Shown here in pieces: positions 34,601-43,897 of a stretch of 64,000 nt of DNA. Location of the stretch: the IMG/VR virus record IMGVR_UViG_3300034073_002480, positions 1 to 64,000 of that record. One strand, 5' to 3'. This DNA is from a virus. The position numbers and the translations under genes were made by a program. Each line of letters starts with the position of its first letter. The stretch's first letter is position 1. The notes below the pieces were generated by a model. It did not search any database. It worked only from the letters and a program-made list of their open reading frames with translations, and was not told where the DNA came from.

Positions 34601-37600
34601 ATATCAAAACAGTTAGCGACAAATGACCTTCGTAGTGCTGATGTGTTTTTAAGAGAAGAAACACTAAAAACATCAGCTAATAGGTTGGGGTTGGGTACAG
34701 ACAACGGTGAAGCTGTTGGTAAAACAACTGCACGTAACATCACAACCGCTTTGCTGACAGGTGGTGGTGCTATTGCTGTTGGTACAGCTTATGGTGGGGC
34801 TATTGCATCAGCTTTTGCCGCAGCAGGTACTGTTGTAGCGCCAGGTATCGGTACTATTATTGGTGGTGCTATAGGTGCGATAGCTGGTCTTGCTATAGCT
34901 GAAGCTGTAAGAAAAGCTCAAGGTGAAGCTGAGTCACAAGCTATTATTGCAGAAGCATCGGCACGTAAACGTCTAGAACTTGAGCAGAAATTCAAGCCAA
35001 ATGAAGCTGCAACAGCCCAAGAACGGACAGCAAGACAAGCTCGTGTTGACCAAGGTGTATCTTTATTTGAAGCACAAGCAAAGGCATTGCAAAGCCAAGC
35101 AGGTGCAGATGCTAACGTAATCGAACAACTTAAAAATAAAACGACTGGGTTTTTAGCTGGTCAAGGTGAAGTTGCAAAACAAATACAAAATGTAATAACT
35201 GCTAATAACAAGTTAATAGAAGATGTTAATACAAGCTTAGAAAAAAATCAAATACCAGAATCTCTGTTCAATGATGCAGATCTCACTAACAAAGTCAACA
35301 GTTTGTTAAAAGGTTCTTCAACTATTGATAACAATGCTTTAATACAAGTTGAAGCTAGACTGGAAGCTGAGAAAAAAGCACTACAAGACCAGAAACAAGC
35401 TGCACAACAGTTTTTAGATAAAGCTACAGAGGATGGTGACAAAGCGGCAATACAAGTAGCAAAATCCCAAGTTGAGAAACTGGTAGCACAAGAATCTGAG
35501 TTTGACAGAATCAGAAGAAACATAGATAAAAAAGTAAAAATAGCTAACACGCAGATCCAAAATGCTTTTGCCTTAGGGCAAGGTGCTGCTGAGTTGGTTA
35601 AAACTGACGAGATTAAATCTATAACAAGTGCTTTACAGGATTTCAACAAAGCTATTTCTTCTACGGCTACTGATGAAGATATAAACAAGCTGCCTAGTTT
35701 AGTACAAAGCTTAGGTTCTAGTTTTGAGCAATTGTCAGCTATCAGTACAGAAGATACTTTAGGCGCACTTGCTGAAATCCAAAAATTATTGGCGAACAAA
35801 GATATAGTTAATGCTGGTAAACAGCCTGTACTTGCATTACAGAATATTGTCACACAAACAACTCGTTCTGTAGCACAAAGACAGGTGGTGTTAGCTGAGA
35901 ATGCTGTACGTAGAATACAAGGGTTAGCAAATGCACAAGATGCATCTACAGCACGTGCAGGTCAAGAAGCACAGACACAAGCAGAGTTAAAAGTTATCGA
36001 GGCAAGAATACAAGCTGCTGAGAAAGAAGTTGCTATTGCCCAAGGTGCTAACCAAAAAGAAGTTGCAGCTAATGAACTAGCACTTGCACAACAAGAAAAG
36101 AAAAACAAACTTGCTGAACAGAAAGCACAGACAGAACTTAATGCAGCTAACCTAGTTTTTGAACGTCAGAAAGCTATATTTGACCTTGAGAAAGCACGGT
36201 TGGATCTCACAAGAACTGACCTTGAGTTAAAAAAACAAGTATTTGAAAAGTTTGGATTAGCCACAGAGTCCACTGACGTTGAGATAGCACGTAATCGTCT
36301 GGCACAGTTGGAGTCTGATGCTGGTAAACAAAGACTTGAGCTTGCTAAAGAACGTGCAGACCTGTTGCGTGTACAACAAGAAGGGTTGGCAAAGCAAAGA
36401 GCAGCACAGGAAACATTAGTGTCCACTGCTGTACAAAAGACAAACATAGAAAGAAAAGAGTTTGACCCCAAACAGTTTGCTGATGCTCGTGCGTCTATAA
36501 CAAAACAAGAACAAGAATCTATAGCTAAAGCCAGACAAAATACAACAAGTGGGATATCACCTGATGCTATAAAAGCTTCAACTGAAGGTGTAAATAGTAA
36601 TTATGCTGATGTAAGAAAAGCCTCACAATTTACACTTGATAAAGTAAAGAAAGCTGAAGAAGCTGCGGAACAAAAAGTAACAGCCATACGTAAACAAGCT
36701 GCTGCTGAACGTCAAAAAATTGATCTTGCGGAGTACAACGCACGATTAGATTTCAGTGATAAACAAGCAAAAGAAGAAAATGCACGTACAAACAAAAAAA
36801 GTTCTACAGCACAGAAATTAGGTGAGGGTAAAATCGTAGTAACTGTACGTGATAACCGTGTACAGCAAGAGCAATCTGAAGAACTGAAAAGACTAGATGA
36901 ACGCAACAAACTAATAGACGAAGGTTTAAAAAAGAAAAAAGCAGAAGCACAGTTACAAATTGACATCGCGGAAGCTTATGATGGTGTGCTAAATCCTCTT
37001 GACCGTCAATCAAAGAAATTAGTGGAGGTCAACACTAATACTACACAAGTATTGGCGGCGTTACAACAGATTAACCCTTTGTATGTATCACAAGAAGCTT
37101 TATTAGGTGGAATACAGTCTAGCGCTGGTTTACAAATACTTAATGCCAAGCGTACTCTTGACGTAGAAAAGCAAAAGCTAGATGTGCAAGAAAAACTGTT
37201 GAAGAAAAACGGTTTGTTAACAGCCGAAGCTAAAAAGCAAATTGATGACCAGAGGCAATTAATACAAACACAGTTCCAACAAGAAGTTGTGAGCATCCAA
37301 TTTGAAGCGCGACAAGCAAGTATTGATGCGTTTGCACGTAAAATAGCTGTTGGTATAGAACAGAAGATCAAAGGTTTGGACATCACACGTAATGCTTTAG
37401 GTGTGTTTGCTGAATCATTTGAAGACTCTGACAGTAAAGAAGCTGTTGATGCTAGAAAACAAGCTGCTGCCATTGGTATAGATATTGCTACAAGACAAGC
37501 TGCTCTTGCAGAACAGACACTAAAAATAGAGCAAGAAAAGACACTTAACCAGCTTAAACAAAATGATTTGCAGTTGCAGTTCCTTGACATCCAACTGAAG

Positions 37601-38146
37601 ATCCAAGGCACACAAACCAAAGATAAGGATCTACTAGATGCTATAACAAGCGCACGAGGTTCAATATCTGGTTTGAGGGCAAACATTGGTGCGGAAATAC
37701 AAAATGCACCTGCACGTTTTGCTGAAGAGCAGAAACTACAAAGACAACAATCTGTGTTAGATGTTTCTTCTACGGCTCTGAGATTCCAGTCACAGTTTGG
37801 AAAACCAGATGAACTCAAAAAAGCACAGGAAGAATTTAAACGTGTTAATAATTTGAACCTAAATCGTCCTGTGGGTAATACAGGTGTTAATAATGCTGTG
37901 CAAGTTCTACAGGAGCGTAGTACACAACAACAAGAACAGTTTACACAAGCTTTTGGTTCTGGTATTCAAAGACAACCTGTACAGCAAACACCTATACGTC
38001 GCCAAGCCGATGGCTCTATAACCAACCAACCACCAAATTATACGGTGAACATCAACGTTGCTGGTACAAATGCAACACCACAAGAAATTGGTAAAGTAGT
38101 GCGTGAGCAGATGCTTAATACCACAAAAGAGTTGCTACGTCGGTAG
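31655..38146 (+). CDS. Tail tape measure protein
   Basis: 2163 residues. The N-terminal third is a tape-measure-like helical domain. A glycine/alanine-rich hydrophobic stretch of about 55 residues begins around residue 1030 (TALLTGGGAIAVGTAYGGAI), and a very long charged and glutamine-rich coiled coil follows. At about 0.15 nm per residue it predicts a tail near 320 nm, pointing to a siphovirus. The C-terminus (NYTVNINVAGTNATPQEIGK) looks like a small fold for tail-tip contact. Many antisense reading frames here are shadows. Six motif copies fall inside. Confidence 0.9.
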   Translation: MAVTPLQPSLIANRIPTPQSVVPNLDFSKIQKQFADASKITVDYIKSLGGLTKAFGTVGKSTAATTKSVKEVDRSFNLLGVTVKGTAKELIQVGTALTTLSGSFFDLQQRVGLVTAPLKGVVDALGAISDKAKGVEIAQAIGIDTSGIQKLELFRAGIFGNTEALQQFRTVSQTAGVTFTLNLTKLNTILKASKEELRDVGQEARKLSKELNGAVSSVDILAGQYQIASAGFTKAIDSNAIAKAAGVLSTVGFNDFFSTADLVTKSLRAYGLEASKAGEVAAKLNAVVEVGITTIPELAAGFGETAVVANAFGISLDQLGAAIATITTQGSSTPEALTGIEALLRTLANQSPQATEALAKLTLNGQRVKFDIATVQAKGLGGALTDVFKAANGNVEILREIIPESRALQAALALAAQGGSLFAKSLNEISQSSPEKLSNIFGEVQEDPSIKLKAIATRAEELVSSLSGSFDNLTNSALGSLANFVSVTESIANNPVIQKLGEGFLFVSDIISKLTGVFGALGGAGLSVLGTLISLNLTNTLFGKGLAGIAQQGSLLKESIFGVRNFGLAVQQLVGIDTTKSVITNLQTQIEDLEIKGKALRLLPLADQDAAQIQEVDDRVETLKNKIVELQQQANKPTELALQGVKEAIAEVQALDQELEGLAANDPKRADLLNKQADAIGRAGEERLKLEQEINNQQKAQTITAAEAEARRREGSDLLASLGSKGQGIAAFDTATQTTTLKDIQQELEKEKAKGTAADATRVANLAASIKQLDSGVLGVLDKNGRLTDTYRRQETIGRTAALTVAKAYDFLTGRLGRTRAELQGIDAAQRAVLSSQNINNAGAAFGKLFSTLPSLTIGAFNGLWKLTGATVRFGADLLSQFLNPLTLGLAAISLASSAFDAYNKGLAFQQSVTEKLAEAQNRRTEAIRDTTKALEDQARVQKLVASGFTEKQATKIVDEDNKRAELRAGLESGVSAERQSRISKQLATNDLRSADVFLREETLKTSANRLGLGTDNGEAVGKTTARNITTALLTGGGAIAVGTAYGGAIASAFAAAGTVVAPGIGTIIGGAIGAIAGLAIAEAVRKAQGEAESQAIIAEASARKRLELEQKFKPNEAATAQERTARQARVDQGVSLFEAQAKALQSQAGADANVIEQLKNKTTGFLAGQGEVAKQIQNVITANNKLIEDVNTSLEKNQIPESLFNDADLTNKVNSLLKGSSTIDNNALIQVEARLEAEKKALQDQKQAAQQFLDKATEDGDKAAIQVAKSQVEKLVAQESEFDRIRRNIDKKVKIANTQIQNAFALGQGAAELVKTDEIKSITSALQDFNKAISSTATDEDINKLPSLVQSLGSSFEQLSAISTEDTLGALAEIQKLLANKDIVNAGKQPVLALQNIVTQTTRSVAQRQVVLAENAVRRIQGLANAQDASTARAGQEAQTQAELKVIEARIQAAEKEVAIAQGANQKEVAANELALAQQEKKNKLAEQKAQTELNAANLVFERQKAIFDLEKARLDLTRTDLELKKQVFEKFGLATESTDVEIARNRLAQLESDAGKQRLELAKERADLLRVQQEGLAKQRAAQETLVSTAVQKTNIERKEFDPKQFADARASITKQEQESIAKARQNTTSGISPDAIKASTEGVNSNYADVRKASQFTLDKVKKAEEAAEQKVTAIRKQAAAERQKIDLAEYNARLDFSDKQAKEENARTNKKSSTAQKLGEGKIVVTVRDNRVQQEQSEELKRLDERNKLIDEGLKKKKAEAQLQIDIAEAYDGVLNPLDRQSKKLVEVNTNTTQVLAALQQINPLYVSQEALLGGIQSSAGLQILNAKRTLDVEKQKLDVQEKLLKKNGLLTAEAKKQIDDQRQLIQTQFQQEVVSIQFEARQASIDAFARKIAVGIEQKIKGLDITRNALGVFAESFEDSDSKEAVDARKQAAAIGIDIATRQAALAEQTLKIEQEKTLNQLKQNDLQLQFLDIQLKIQGTQTKDKDLLDAITSARGSISGLRANIGAEIQNAPARFAEEQKLQRQQSVLDVSSTALRFQSQFGKPDELKKAQEEFKRVNNLNLNRPVGNTGVNNAVQVLQERSTQQQEQFTQAFGSGIQRQPVQQTPIRRQADGSITNQPPNYTVNINVAGTNATPQEIGKVVREQMLNTTKELLRR

Positions 38147-38205
38147 TACACAAAACTTGCCGTCATGGTAAGATTATAATAGTAGAATAAAAAGGAAAAA
38201 CACAC

Positions 38206-38583
38206 ATGGCAATTTCGCTAGTATTTGATAAGTTTGGTACTCACCCTATTGATCCAGGTGATATAACCCAAAATAACGAATCTGTATATACTCTTAGAGC
38301 GCCCTCTGGAGATTATTTAACAGATCTCAATTTCGCACGGATCACTCAGCAGGTATCTTTAAAAGGTGTTCCTGCCGCATTAGCTGATACAATCGAAGGA
38401 TATCTTAGTGACTATGCAACGTCTGTTGTTACTGGTGCATTACCAACACCAAATGTCACCCTCGATGGTAAATCTTATGCTGTTAAAACTGTAGAAAAAG
38501 GTTCTAGTATCACAGTAAACTCGGCAAAAGTTTATCCAAATCTCACATTTACCTGCATCTCCAATGAGCTTACTATTGTATAA
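38206..38583 (+). CDS. Small tail protein after the tape measure
   Basis: 125 residues, mostly beta (ISLVFDKFGTHPIDPGD, NVTLDGKSYAVKTVEKG). An AAGGA Shine-Dalgarno precedes the start. Position suggests a distal tail or baseplate component. No family recognised. Confidence 0.6.
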   Translation: MAISLVFDKFGTHPIDPGDITQNNESVYTLRAPSGDYLTDLNFARITQQVSLKGVPAALADTIEGYLSDYATSVVTGALPTPNVTLDGKSYAVKTVEKGSSITVNSAKVYPNLTFTCISNELTIV

Positions 38584-38612
38584 TTAAAGCTTATATAGTA
38601 AACCTTGTTTTA

Positions 38613-38661
38613 TACCCTTACTTGTGCTATATTATGTTTATAGCTCATTAAGGGTATTTTT
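38613..38661 (+). terminator. Hairpin and T-run before the LAGLIDADG gene
   Basis: TACCCTTA (38613) and TAAGGGTA (38649) pair perfectly and are followed by TTTTT and the ATG at 38663. An extended -10 lies inside the loop, so a message started there would not form the hairpin, while a long read-through message would. Confidence 0.55.
38625..38633 (+). promoter_or_regulatory. Extended -10 promoter for the LAGLIDADG gene
   Basis: TGC followed by TATATT, about 30 bp upstream of the ATG at 38663, between the arms of the hairpin. Confidence 0.4.
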
Positions 38662-38662
38662 C

Positions 38663-39799
38663 ATGGTTGGTTACGATTTAGTTTGGTCAGATGCAGAGAT
38701 TGCTTTGCTGGAGACAACAGTTGGTCTGACTAATGATCAAAGCTTACAAGTTTTAGTGGACAGTGGTTTTACAGATAAAAATATTTATGGTGTAAAACGC
38801 AAACGCGCTAAGATGGGTATTACTAATAATAATAAGTGGTCTGTTGAAGATATTGCTTTACTTGAAGCAAATTATCAGGGTATGACTGATGAAGAGCTTG
38901 CAGCTACATTTTTCCCTAACAGGCATTGGCATGGTGTTGCAGCTAAACGTTTGAAACTAGGCTTGCTCAAAGAAGCTCAATGGACTAATGAAGAAATTGA
39001 AATTCTGAAAGCTGAGTACCACAAAGGTATAGAACACTGTATGACTTTGTTTCCTCAGTACAGTAAAGGGTCGATTAAATGGTTGGGTAAAACACTTAAT
39101 CTATCTGTCAACACAAGAGAACTTAGGCGCAAGTATGACTATAAACGAGATTATTTTACCGAACTAACACTAGAAAACTGCTACGTAGCTGGTTTTATTG
39201 CTGCTGATGGTTGTTTACATGAGAAAAAAGAAACTTTAACTATACAGCTTCACCAGCAAGATAAGATTATCTTGGAAAGATTTAAACAGTTTTTTGGATA
39301 TACAGGTAATATTATTGACAGCACCCCTGAAGAAAAAAGAGCAGATGGTTCTACAAGAACTGCTTTAAAAACAACACTATCTCTACATGGTGTTTTACCT
39401 TGGTTTAGAGATCTTAATAAACACTTCAACATCACCCCTGCAAAAACCAAAACTCTGCAAGCACCTAACCTTTCTTCTATGGATCACAAAATTGCATTTA
39501 TTACAGGTTATATAGATGGTGATGGAACTATTTTTGAATCAGATGGTAAGTTATATTTAGGCGTACTTGGTACAGAATCAGTTGTCAAGTTTATCAAAGA
39601 AGTTTTTGATGAGATTGTGCCTATACCAGAAAACGGTAAAGGTCGTGGTTCACTTACAAATATGGAAGGTAAGTATAGTTTTCCGTTATATAAATACACT
39701 TTATCTGGTGTAAGAGCAATCGCTATATGCCAATACATCAAACAATACGATCTCCCATTTCTAGAACGTAAATGGAATAAGGTTCCTAGCCTAGAATAA
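38663..39799 (+). CDS. LAGLIDADG homing endonuclease with three SANT/Myb-like repeats
   Basis: 378 residues from the ATG at 38663, which follows a weak AAGGG. The N-terminal 140 residues contain three repeats of the form W(S/T)xx(E/D)IxLLExxY...GxxxKRxxLGL (starting near 6, 57 and 105), like SANT or Myb-type helix-turn-helix units. The nuclease part has the two LAGLIDADG helices AGFIAADG (about 174-181) and TGYIDGDG (about 280-287). A terminator follows. It lies between tail genes and is probably free-standing. Confidence 0.9.
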   Translation: MVGYDLVWSDAEIALLETTVGLTNDQSLQVLVDSGFTDKNIYGVKRKRAKMGITNNNKWSVEDIALLEANYQGMTDEELAATFFPNRHWHGVAAKRLKLGLLKEAQWTNEEIEILKAEYHKGIEHCMTLFPQYSKGSIKWLGKTLNLSVNTRELRRKYDYKRDYFTELTLENCYVAGFIAADGCLHEKKETLTIQLHQQDKIILERFKQFFGYTGNIIDSTPEEKRADGSTRTALKTTLSLHGVLPWFRDLNKHFNITPAKTKTLQAPNLSSMDHKIAFITGYIDGDGTIFESDGKLYLGVLGTESVVKFIKEVFDEIVPIPENGKGRGSLTNMEGKYSFPLYKYTLSGVRAIAICQYIKQYDLPFLERKWNKVPSLE

Positions 39800-39833
39800 T
39801 CAATTATGTTACTATAGTAACAGAAGACATAGT

Positions 39834-39858
39834 AGCATCTCGGAAGAGGTGCTTTTTT
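39834..39858 (+). terminator. Rho-independent terminator after the LAGLIDADG gene
   Basis: AGCATCTC, GGAA loop, GAGGTGCT (one G-T pair) and six T. Confidence 0.85.
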
Positions 39859-39893
39859 GTGTTACTATAGAGAAAGAATCGTAGAAAAGAAAA

Positions 39894-42275
39894 ATGACAA
39901 CACAGTTTGCAAGTGGTCGAGATAGCGTTTTATCATTAGCTGTATACAATACAGGTAGTGGATCTGTAATGGGCGGCAACCAAGTATATTATTGGTGGTT
40001 ACAGTGTAGGAATCGACTAGGGTACAACAACCCATCGTTACCTTTTTCACTAATAGTCCCTGATAATTGTTCATTAGGTTGCGTTATACCTAATTTATCC
40101 TACCTCGACAGTGAAGATTGGCACGAGTTCCTTGTCTACACAAGCACCACAAATGATTTCACCACATCACGACTGGTCGGTGTCTACAAAGCTCTGCAAA
40201 GCGACCAAATCACACGTACAACTCTTGGCAGTGACACACCTCTCAGCACAGACCCTAAACAACTGGTCTTCACACTCGACAACCAAATCAACTTCTCTTC
40301 TACGGTAGCTACGCCATCTGCTTTACCTGCAACACCTATCAACGGTGCAAGACGATTTGTCACAAGCTTATCGCGTACTTATCGCTATGACTCTACAAGC
40401 ACAGCTACAGCAGATGGTGACACGGTTTTAACAGCCACTACAGGTCGTTGGCTTTACAGTGCTTCCTCGAACCTTATAGAAAACCCCACAAACTTAGCAA
40501 CGGATATCAATGGTTGCAACCAAAACATAAATCTTGCAGACGAAAGCCTTGACCTGATCTATGCTGTTTATGATGTGTCAGGGAATACAGGTACTCCTAT
40601 CAGGTATTACCTCAAGTCTGCTTCTAATACAACGGTAGCCAAAGGTACACGGATATCTTTGTCTGTTCGTGTTGATGGCGTTGACCGTACTGATGATTTT
40701 TCAGGTTTGTTGGATATTACTGTGGAAGGTAAAGTATCTACAAGCAATTACAGTCTCAGCACAACTAACATGCCCTCTGCTGGCTCTGTTGTACCATACG
40801 ACCATTTTGCTCGGAATATACTACTGGAGGATGATCTCCCACCAGACACTTATTTGTTGCTGTCGATTACACCTCGTTTTGCAGCCACTGACCTTGACAC
40901 ATCTTTGACACCATCAGTAGGGCTTTCGATTTACCCTTACTTTGACTCTAATACTTCTTCTTACAATGAAACTAATTTAGCTGTCGGGGATCTCATTTTT
41001 GCTGACTCTAACAGACGTTTGGTAGTGCCTTATGGTTTGGGTGTGTTACGAGCCTTGGAAGGGTCAGGATGTGTCAACCTCTACACGTTTCGCAATGCTG
41101 GTGTAGAGGATCTTACTGTGTCTGTTGAAAATACAGCTAACCAAACAGTGAGAATCGCCCGTACAGGTGTGTGTACTGTTGGTACACAGACAACAACACA
41201 ACCTCGACGTGCTTCTTTTTCTACGGTATCACGTTATACAAAACCATCGGCGTTCAGTACACCATCTACGTTGACGACAGGGCAGACCGTCCAATATACC
41301 ATAACCATAGAAAAAAATGGCTCAAGCAACCCTATTAACCCTCTGTATGCTGACGAAGCTCTTAGGGGTGTTGATAACCAAGCGCGGTTGAACACTGACA
41401 AAGTGCAAGTAGTAATCAATGCTGGTGGTGTATATAAAGGTTTCACTGTCGTGGTTGACCCTACACAAGCAGTCATATCTGGTACGATCTCTGACTGGTC
41501 ATCAGGTACAACGCTGACGCTAGAGACTCTACAAGCACGTGTGGAAGGTTTGTTCCGTTGTGCGTCTACTGCACACACAACATCTGGTACTGGCGGTAGT
41601 ATCCCTGCTGGCGCTGTATCTGTGGCATATTCTTTCTTTTATGATGGCACATCCGTGTCTGACATCTCACACTCAACAGACGATGGTTGCATCACCACAG
41701 AGTTCTTGCAATACAAAGATACTTATAACCGTGCGCTTTATTATGCTGAACCCACACCGACTTTGACAACCCTTAAAGCATTGGTCTACCCTGCGAGAAG
41801 CAATGAACAGCAAAGGAAAGTTATAGCGAATGGTTTGTCATACACTTATAAACAAACAGATACACGCACAGCCGATGGTTTGTATGTTGTAACACCTGAC
41901 GACCTACAAGGACGGTGGGTTCATGAATATTTCCAAGTTGATCAGTCACAGATCTTCACCAAACCACAGTATGTTTTACGCAATACAGTTACTCCTTCTT
42001 CTGTCTTATCTGTCTCTCTCAGCAATGGTAATTTGGATTTTGTCTTAACCAGCAATATGTCTCTCACACTTACAGACGTACAAGACGGTGGATGTTGGGT
42101 TTTGTTCTTTGAGCAAGGTGGTACAGGTGGTTATACGGTGGCTTTTACCAATGTGGACTTCGGTATTATCGGCACACCTTTTCTTTCTACGGCGGTTGGT
42201 GCTTTGGATATTGTGACTGTTATAGCTCGTGGTTCGTCTTTGTATGGTATATTAGGATTAGGTTTTACAGCATAA
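39894..42275 (+). CDS. Large tail-tip or fibre-support protein
   Basis: 793 residues, beta-rich, Thr/Ser-rich. Two related segments occur: NGARRFVTSLSRTYRYDSTS near 150 and KVIANGLSYTYKQTDTRTA near 650, each followed by a GRW(L/V) sequence, suggesting a duplicated capping domain. The last 80 residues are a separate beta unit. A minus motif copy forms its leader (39879-39893). No named family is known to me. Position and composition favour the tail tip or side fibre base. Confidence 0.6.
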   Translation: MTTQFASGRDSVLSLAVYNTGSGSVMGGNQVYYWWLQCRNRLGYNNPSLPFSLIVPDNCSLGCVIPNLSYLDSEDWHEFLVYTSTTNDFTTSRLVGVYKALQSDQITRTTLGSDTPLSTDPKQLVFTLDNQINFSSTVATPSALPATPINGARRFVTSLSRTYRYDSTSTATADGDTVLTATTGRWLYSASSNLIENPTNLATDINGCNQNINLADESLDLIYAVYDVSGNTGTPIRYYLKSASNTTVAKGTRISLSVRVDGVDRTDDFSGLLDITVEGKVSTSNYSLSTTNMPSAGSVVPYDHFARNILLEDDLPPDTYLLLSITPRFAATDLDTSLTPSVGLSIYPYFDSNTSSYNETNLAVGDLIFADSNRRLVVPYGLGVLRALEGSGCVNLYTFRNAGVEDLTVSVENTANQTVRIARTGVCTVGTQTTTQPRRASFSTVSRYTKPSAFSTPSTLTTGQTVQYTITIEKNGSSNPINPLYADEALRGVDNQARLNTDKVQVVINAGGVYKGFTVVVDPTQAVISGTISDWSSGTTLTLETLQARVEGLFRCASTAHTTSGTGGSIPAGAVSVAYSFFYDGTSVSDISHSTDDGCITTEFLQYKDTYNRALYYAEPTPTLTTLKALVYPARSNEQQRKVIANGLSYTYKQTDTRTADGLYVVTPDDLQGRWVHEYFQVDQSQIFTKPQYVLRNTVTPSSVLSVSLSNGNLDFVLTSNMSLTLTDVQDGGCWVLFFEQGGTGGYTVAFTNVDFGIIGTPFLSTAVGALDIVTVIARGSSLYGILGLGFTA

Positions 42276-42276
42276 T

Positions 42277-43110
42277 ATGTTTCCTCAATTACCTTTCTCT
42301 TATTTCGATAACACAGATTTTTGTTTTGCAAAGTTGATTACAAAAAACTATGCAGAACGTGATAACGGGGTATTCCTACGATTATTGAATCACAACTACG
42401 GTCTAGTAGCAGGATTAAAAGGATTAAATGACAAGATTTTAGCTTACTGGAATTTTCAATCAGTGAATCTAGATGGCGATTTTGAGAATCAGGTCAACAT
42501 TGCCGATCTGCCATTAGTCGCAACTACTTCTGATACTGTCGCGGGTATTATTGGCAATGGATTATGGGGGAATGGGAATAATTATGCTGAAAGCACCGAC
42601 ACCAGATTAGATCCTCAGGTAGCAAGGTTTTTAGGGTTCGGCGGATGGGTAAACACAGCTATAGATACAGGCAGTTTGTCCACATCTACAACTTACGAAG
42701 AGCCAATATTATCAGGATTTGCAACTAGCGGGTATTACTTGAGAGTCCGCGCCGTGACCGATGACCCCGTTGATATAGGCACTATTACCTATTCAGTTGT
42801 ACTGCAAATTGAATATGATAGCAGCCCCCTTGAAGTGGCGATTGCGACTGCGGCTGTCGGTTGGAATTTCTTCTATTTTGAGATTAATTTTGCGGCTGGA
42901 GAAGCAAAACTATCAGTAAATGCAGGGGCATTTAGCACCATATCATTCAGCGAAATAGATACTATTGTCAGCAATTTCTACGTTGGCGGCGATACAAGTA
43001 ACGATCTTATCCCCACTATAGATGAAATTTTTGTCTCCGATGAAGCGCTAGACTTAGCGGATCTAGCAGTAATTTATAATTCTGGCAGTGCCAATGCTTA
43101 CCCATTTTAG
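42277..43110 (+). CDS. LamG/lectin-like tail fibre protein
   Basis: 277 residues. From residue 60 on (ILAYWNFQS ... GIIGNGLWGNG ... FLGFGGWV ... GWNFFYFEINF ... IDEIFVSDEAL) it has the pattern of a concanavalin-like laminin-G fold: a jelly roll that binds glycans or cell surfaces. It uses GGG/GGA and GCG codons more than its neighbours and has no motif copy, so it may be a recent arrival. It is probably a receptor-binding protein. Confidence 0.65.
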   Translation: MFPQLPFSYFDNTDFCFAKLITKNYAERDNGVFLRLLNHNYGLVAGLKGLNDKILAYWNFQSVNLDGDFENQVNIADLPLVATTSDTVAGIIGNGLWGNGNNYAESTDTRLDPQVARFLGFGGWVNTAIDTGSLSTSTTYEEPILSGFATSGYYLRVRAVTDDPVDIGTITYSVVLQIEYDSSPLEVAIATAAVGWNFFYFEINFAAGEAKLSVNAGAFSTISFSEIDTIVSNFYVGGDTSNDLIPTIDEIFVSDEALDLADLAVIYNSGSANAYPF

Positions 43111-43119
43111 GAGCGAAAA

Positions 43120-43896
43120 ATGACTCAATCAACTTACCTTAGAAACCAAGATGCAAACTGGGTAAAGGGGACTGCTTACCCCGCAGCCCCTACGGTTTAC
43201 ATCACCTTGCACACCGCCGATCCTGCTCTCACTGGAGCTAACGAACTAGCATTCAATGCTCGTATTGCAGTTTCTGTTTTTGGTGCAATCACAACTGTTG
43301 GTAATACAAGAGAGATGCCTGTTAATGAGACAATTACATTCACAAATGCACCTTCTACTGGCACTGCACCTTATTGGGGTGCTTGGGATTCATTAACAGG
43401 TGGTAATTTTTTAGGTGGTGGTATTTTTGTAGATGACACAGGAACACCAGATCCTATTACTTTTTCTATAACAGAATCTGTTGTGATTAATGAAGGCACA
43501 ATAAGATTTGCATATGCTATCGACGTTTTTTCTATTTATTTTGTAGATGCTAAGCTTAACTGGTTAGCAGGTACAGCAATGCCAACAGCACCTACTAATA
43601 TATATGCAATAGCAGGTTTTAATCTTACAATGACTACTGGTACTGAAGCTGTGTTACCACGAGAGCTTGTTAGTTGGGGTTCTATTATAACCATAGGTGC
43701 TTACAAAAGAATAAGAAATAGTGTTGATCTTGTCTTTGACTCGTTGACAGAGCCACCTCTAAGTTTTAATAGTTTACGTTTTTATGATGCAATAACTGCT
43801 GGTAATCTTTTGTTTATAGGTCGTGGAAAACAAAAAAACTATACTGTAGGGCAACAACCTTCTTGGTTAACAACACGTATTAATGTAGATTTTTAG
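43120..43896 (+). CDS. Tail fibre protein with duplicated domain
   Basis: 258 residues in two similar halves. The first (NWVKGTAYPAAPTVYITLHTADP, then ITFTNAPSTGTAPYWGAWDS, then GGNFLGGG) and second (NWLAGTAMPTAPTNIYAIAG, then VDLVFDSLTEPPLSFNSLRFYDA, then AGNLLFIG) share the layout of a small phage fibre protein family, usually one copy. An AGGAG Shine-Dalgarno precedes it. Confidence 0.65.
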   Translation: MTQSTYLRNQDANWVKGTAYPAAPTVYITLHTADPALTGANELAFNARIAVSVFGAITTVGNTREMPVNETITFTNAPSTGTAPYWGAWDSLTGGNFLGGGIFVDDTGTPDPITFSITESVVINEGTIRFAYAIDVFSIYFVDAKLNWLAGTAMPTAPTNIYAIAGFNLTMTTGTEAVLPRELVSWGSIITIGAYKRIRNSVDLVFDSLTEPPLSFNSLRFYDAITAGNLLFIGRGKQKNYTVGQQPSWLTTRINVDF

Positions 43897-43897
43897 T

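Noticed and set aside
31975-37818. Antisense reading frames across the tape measure gene
   Set aside because: They are serine/cysteine-rich shadows of the coiled-coil codons, with no start signals or operon context.
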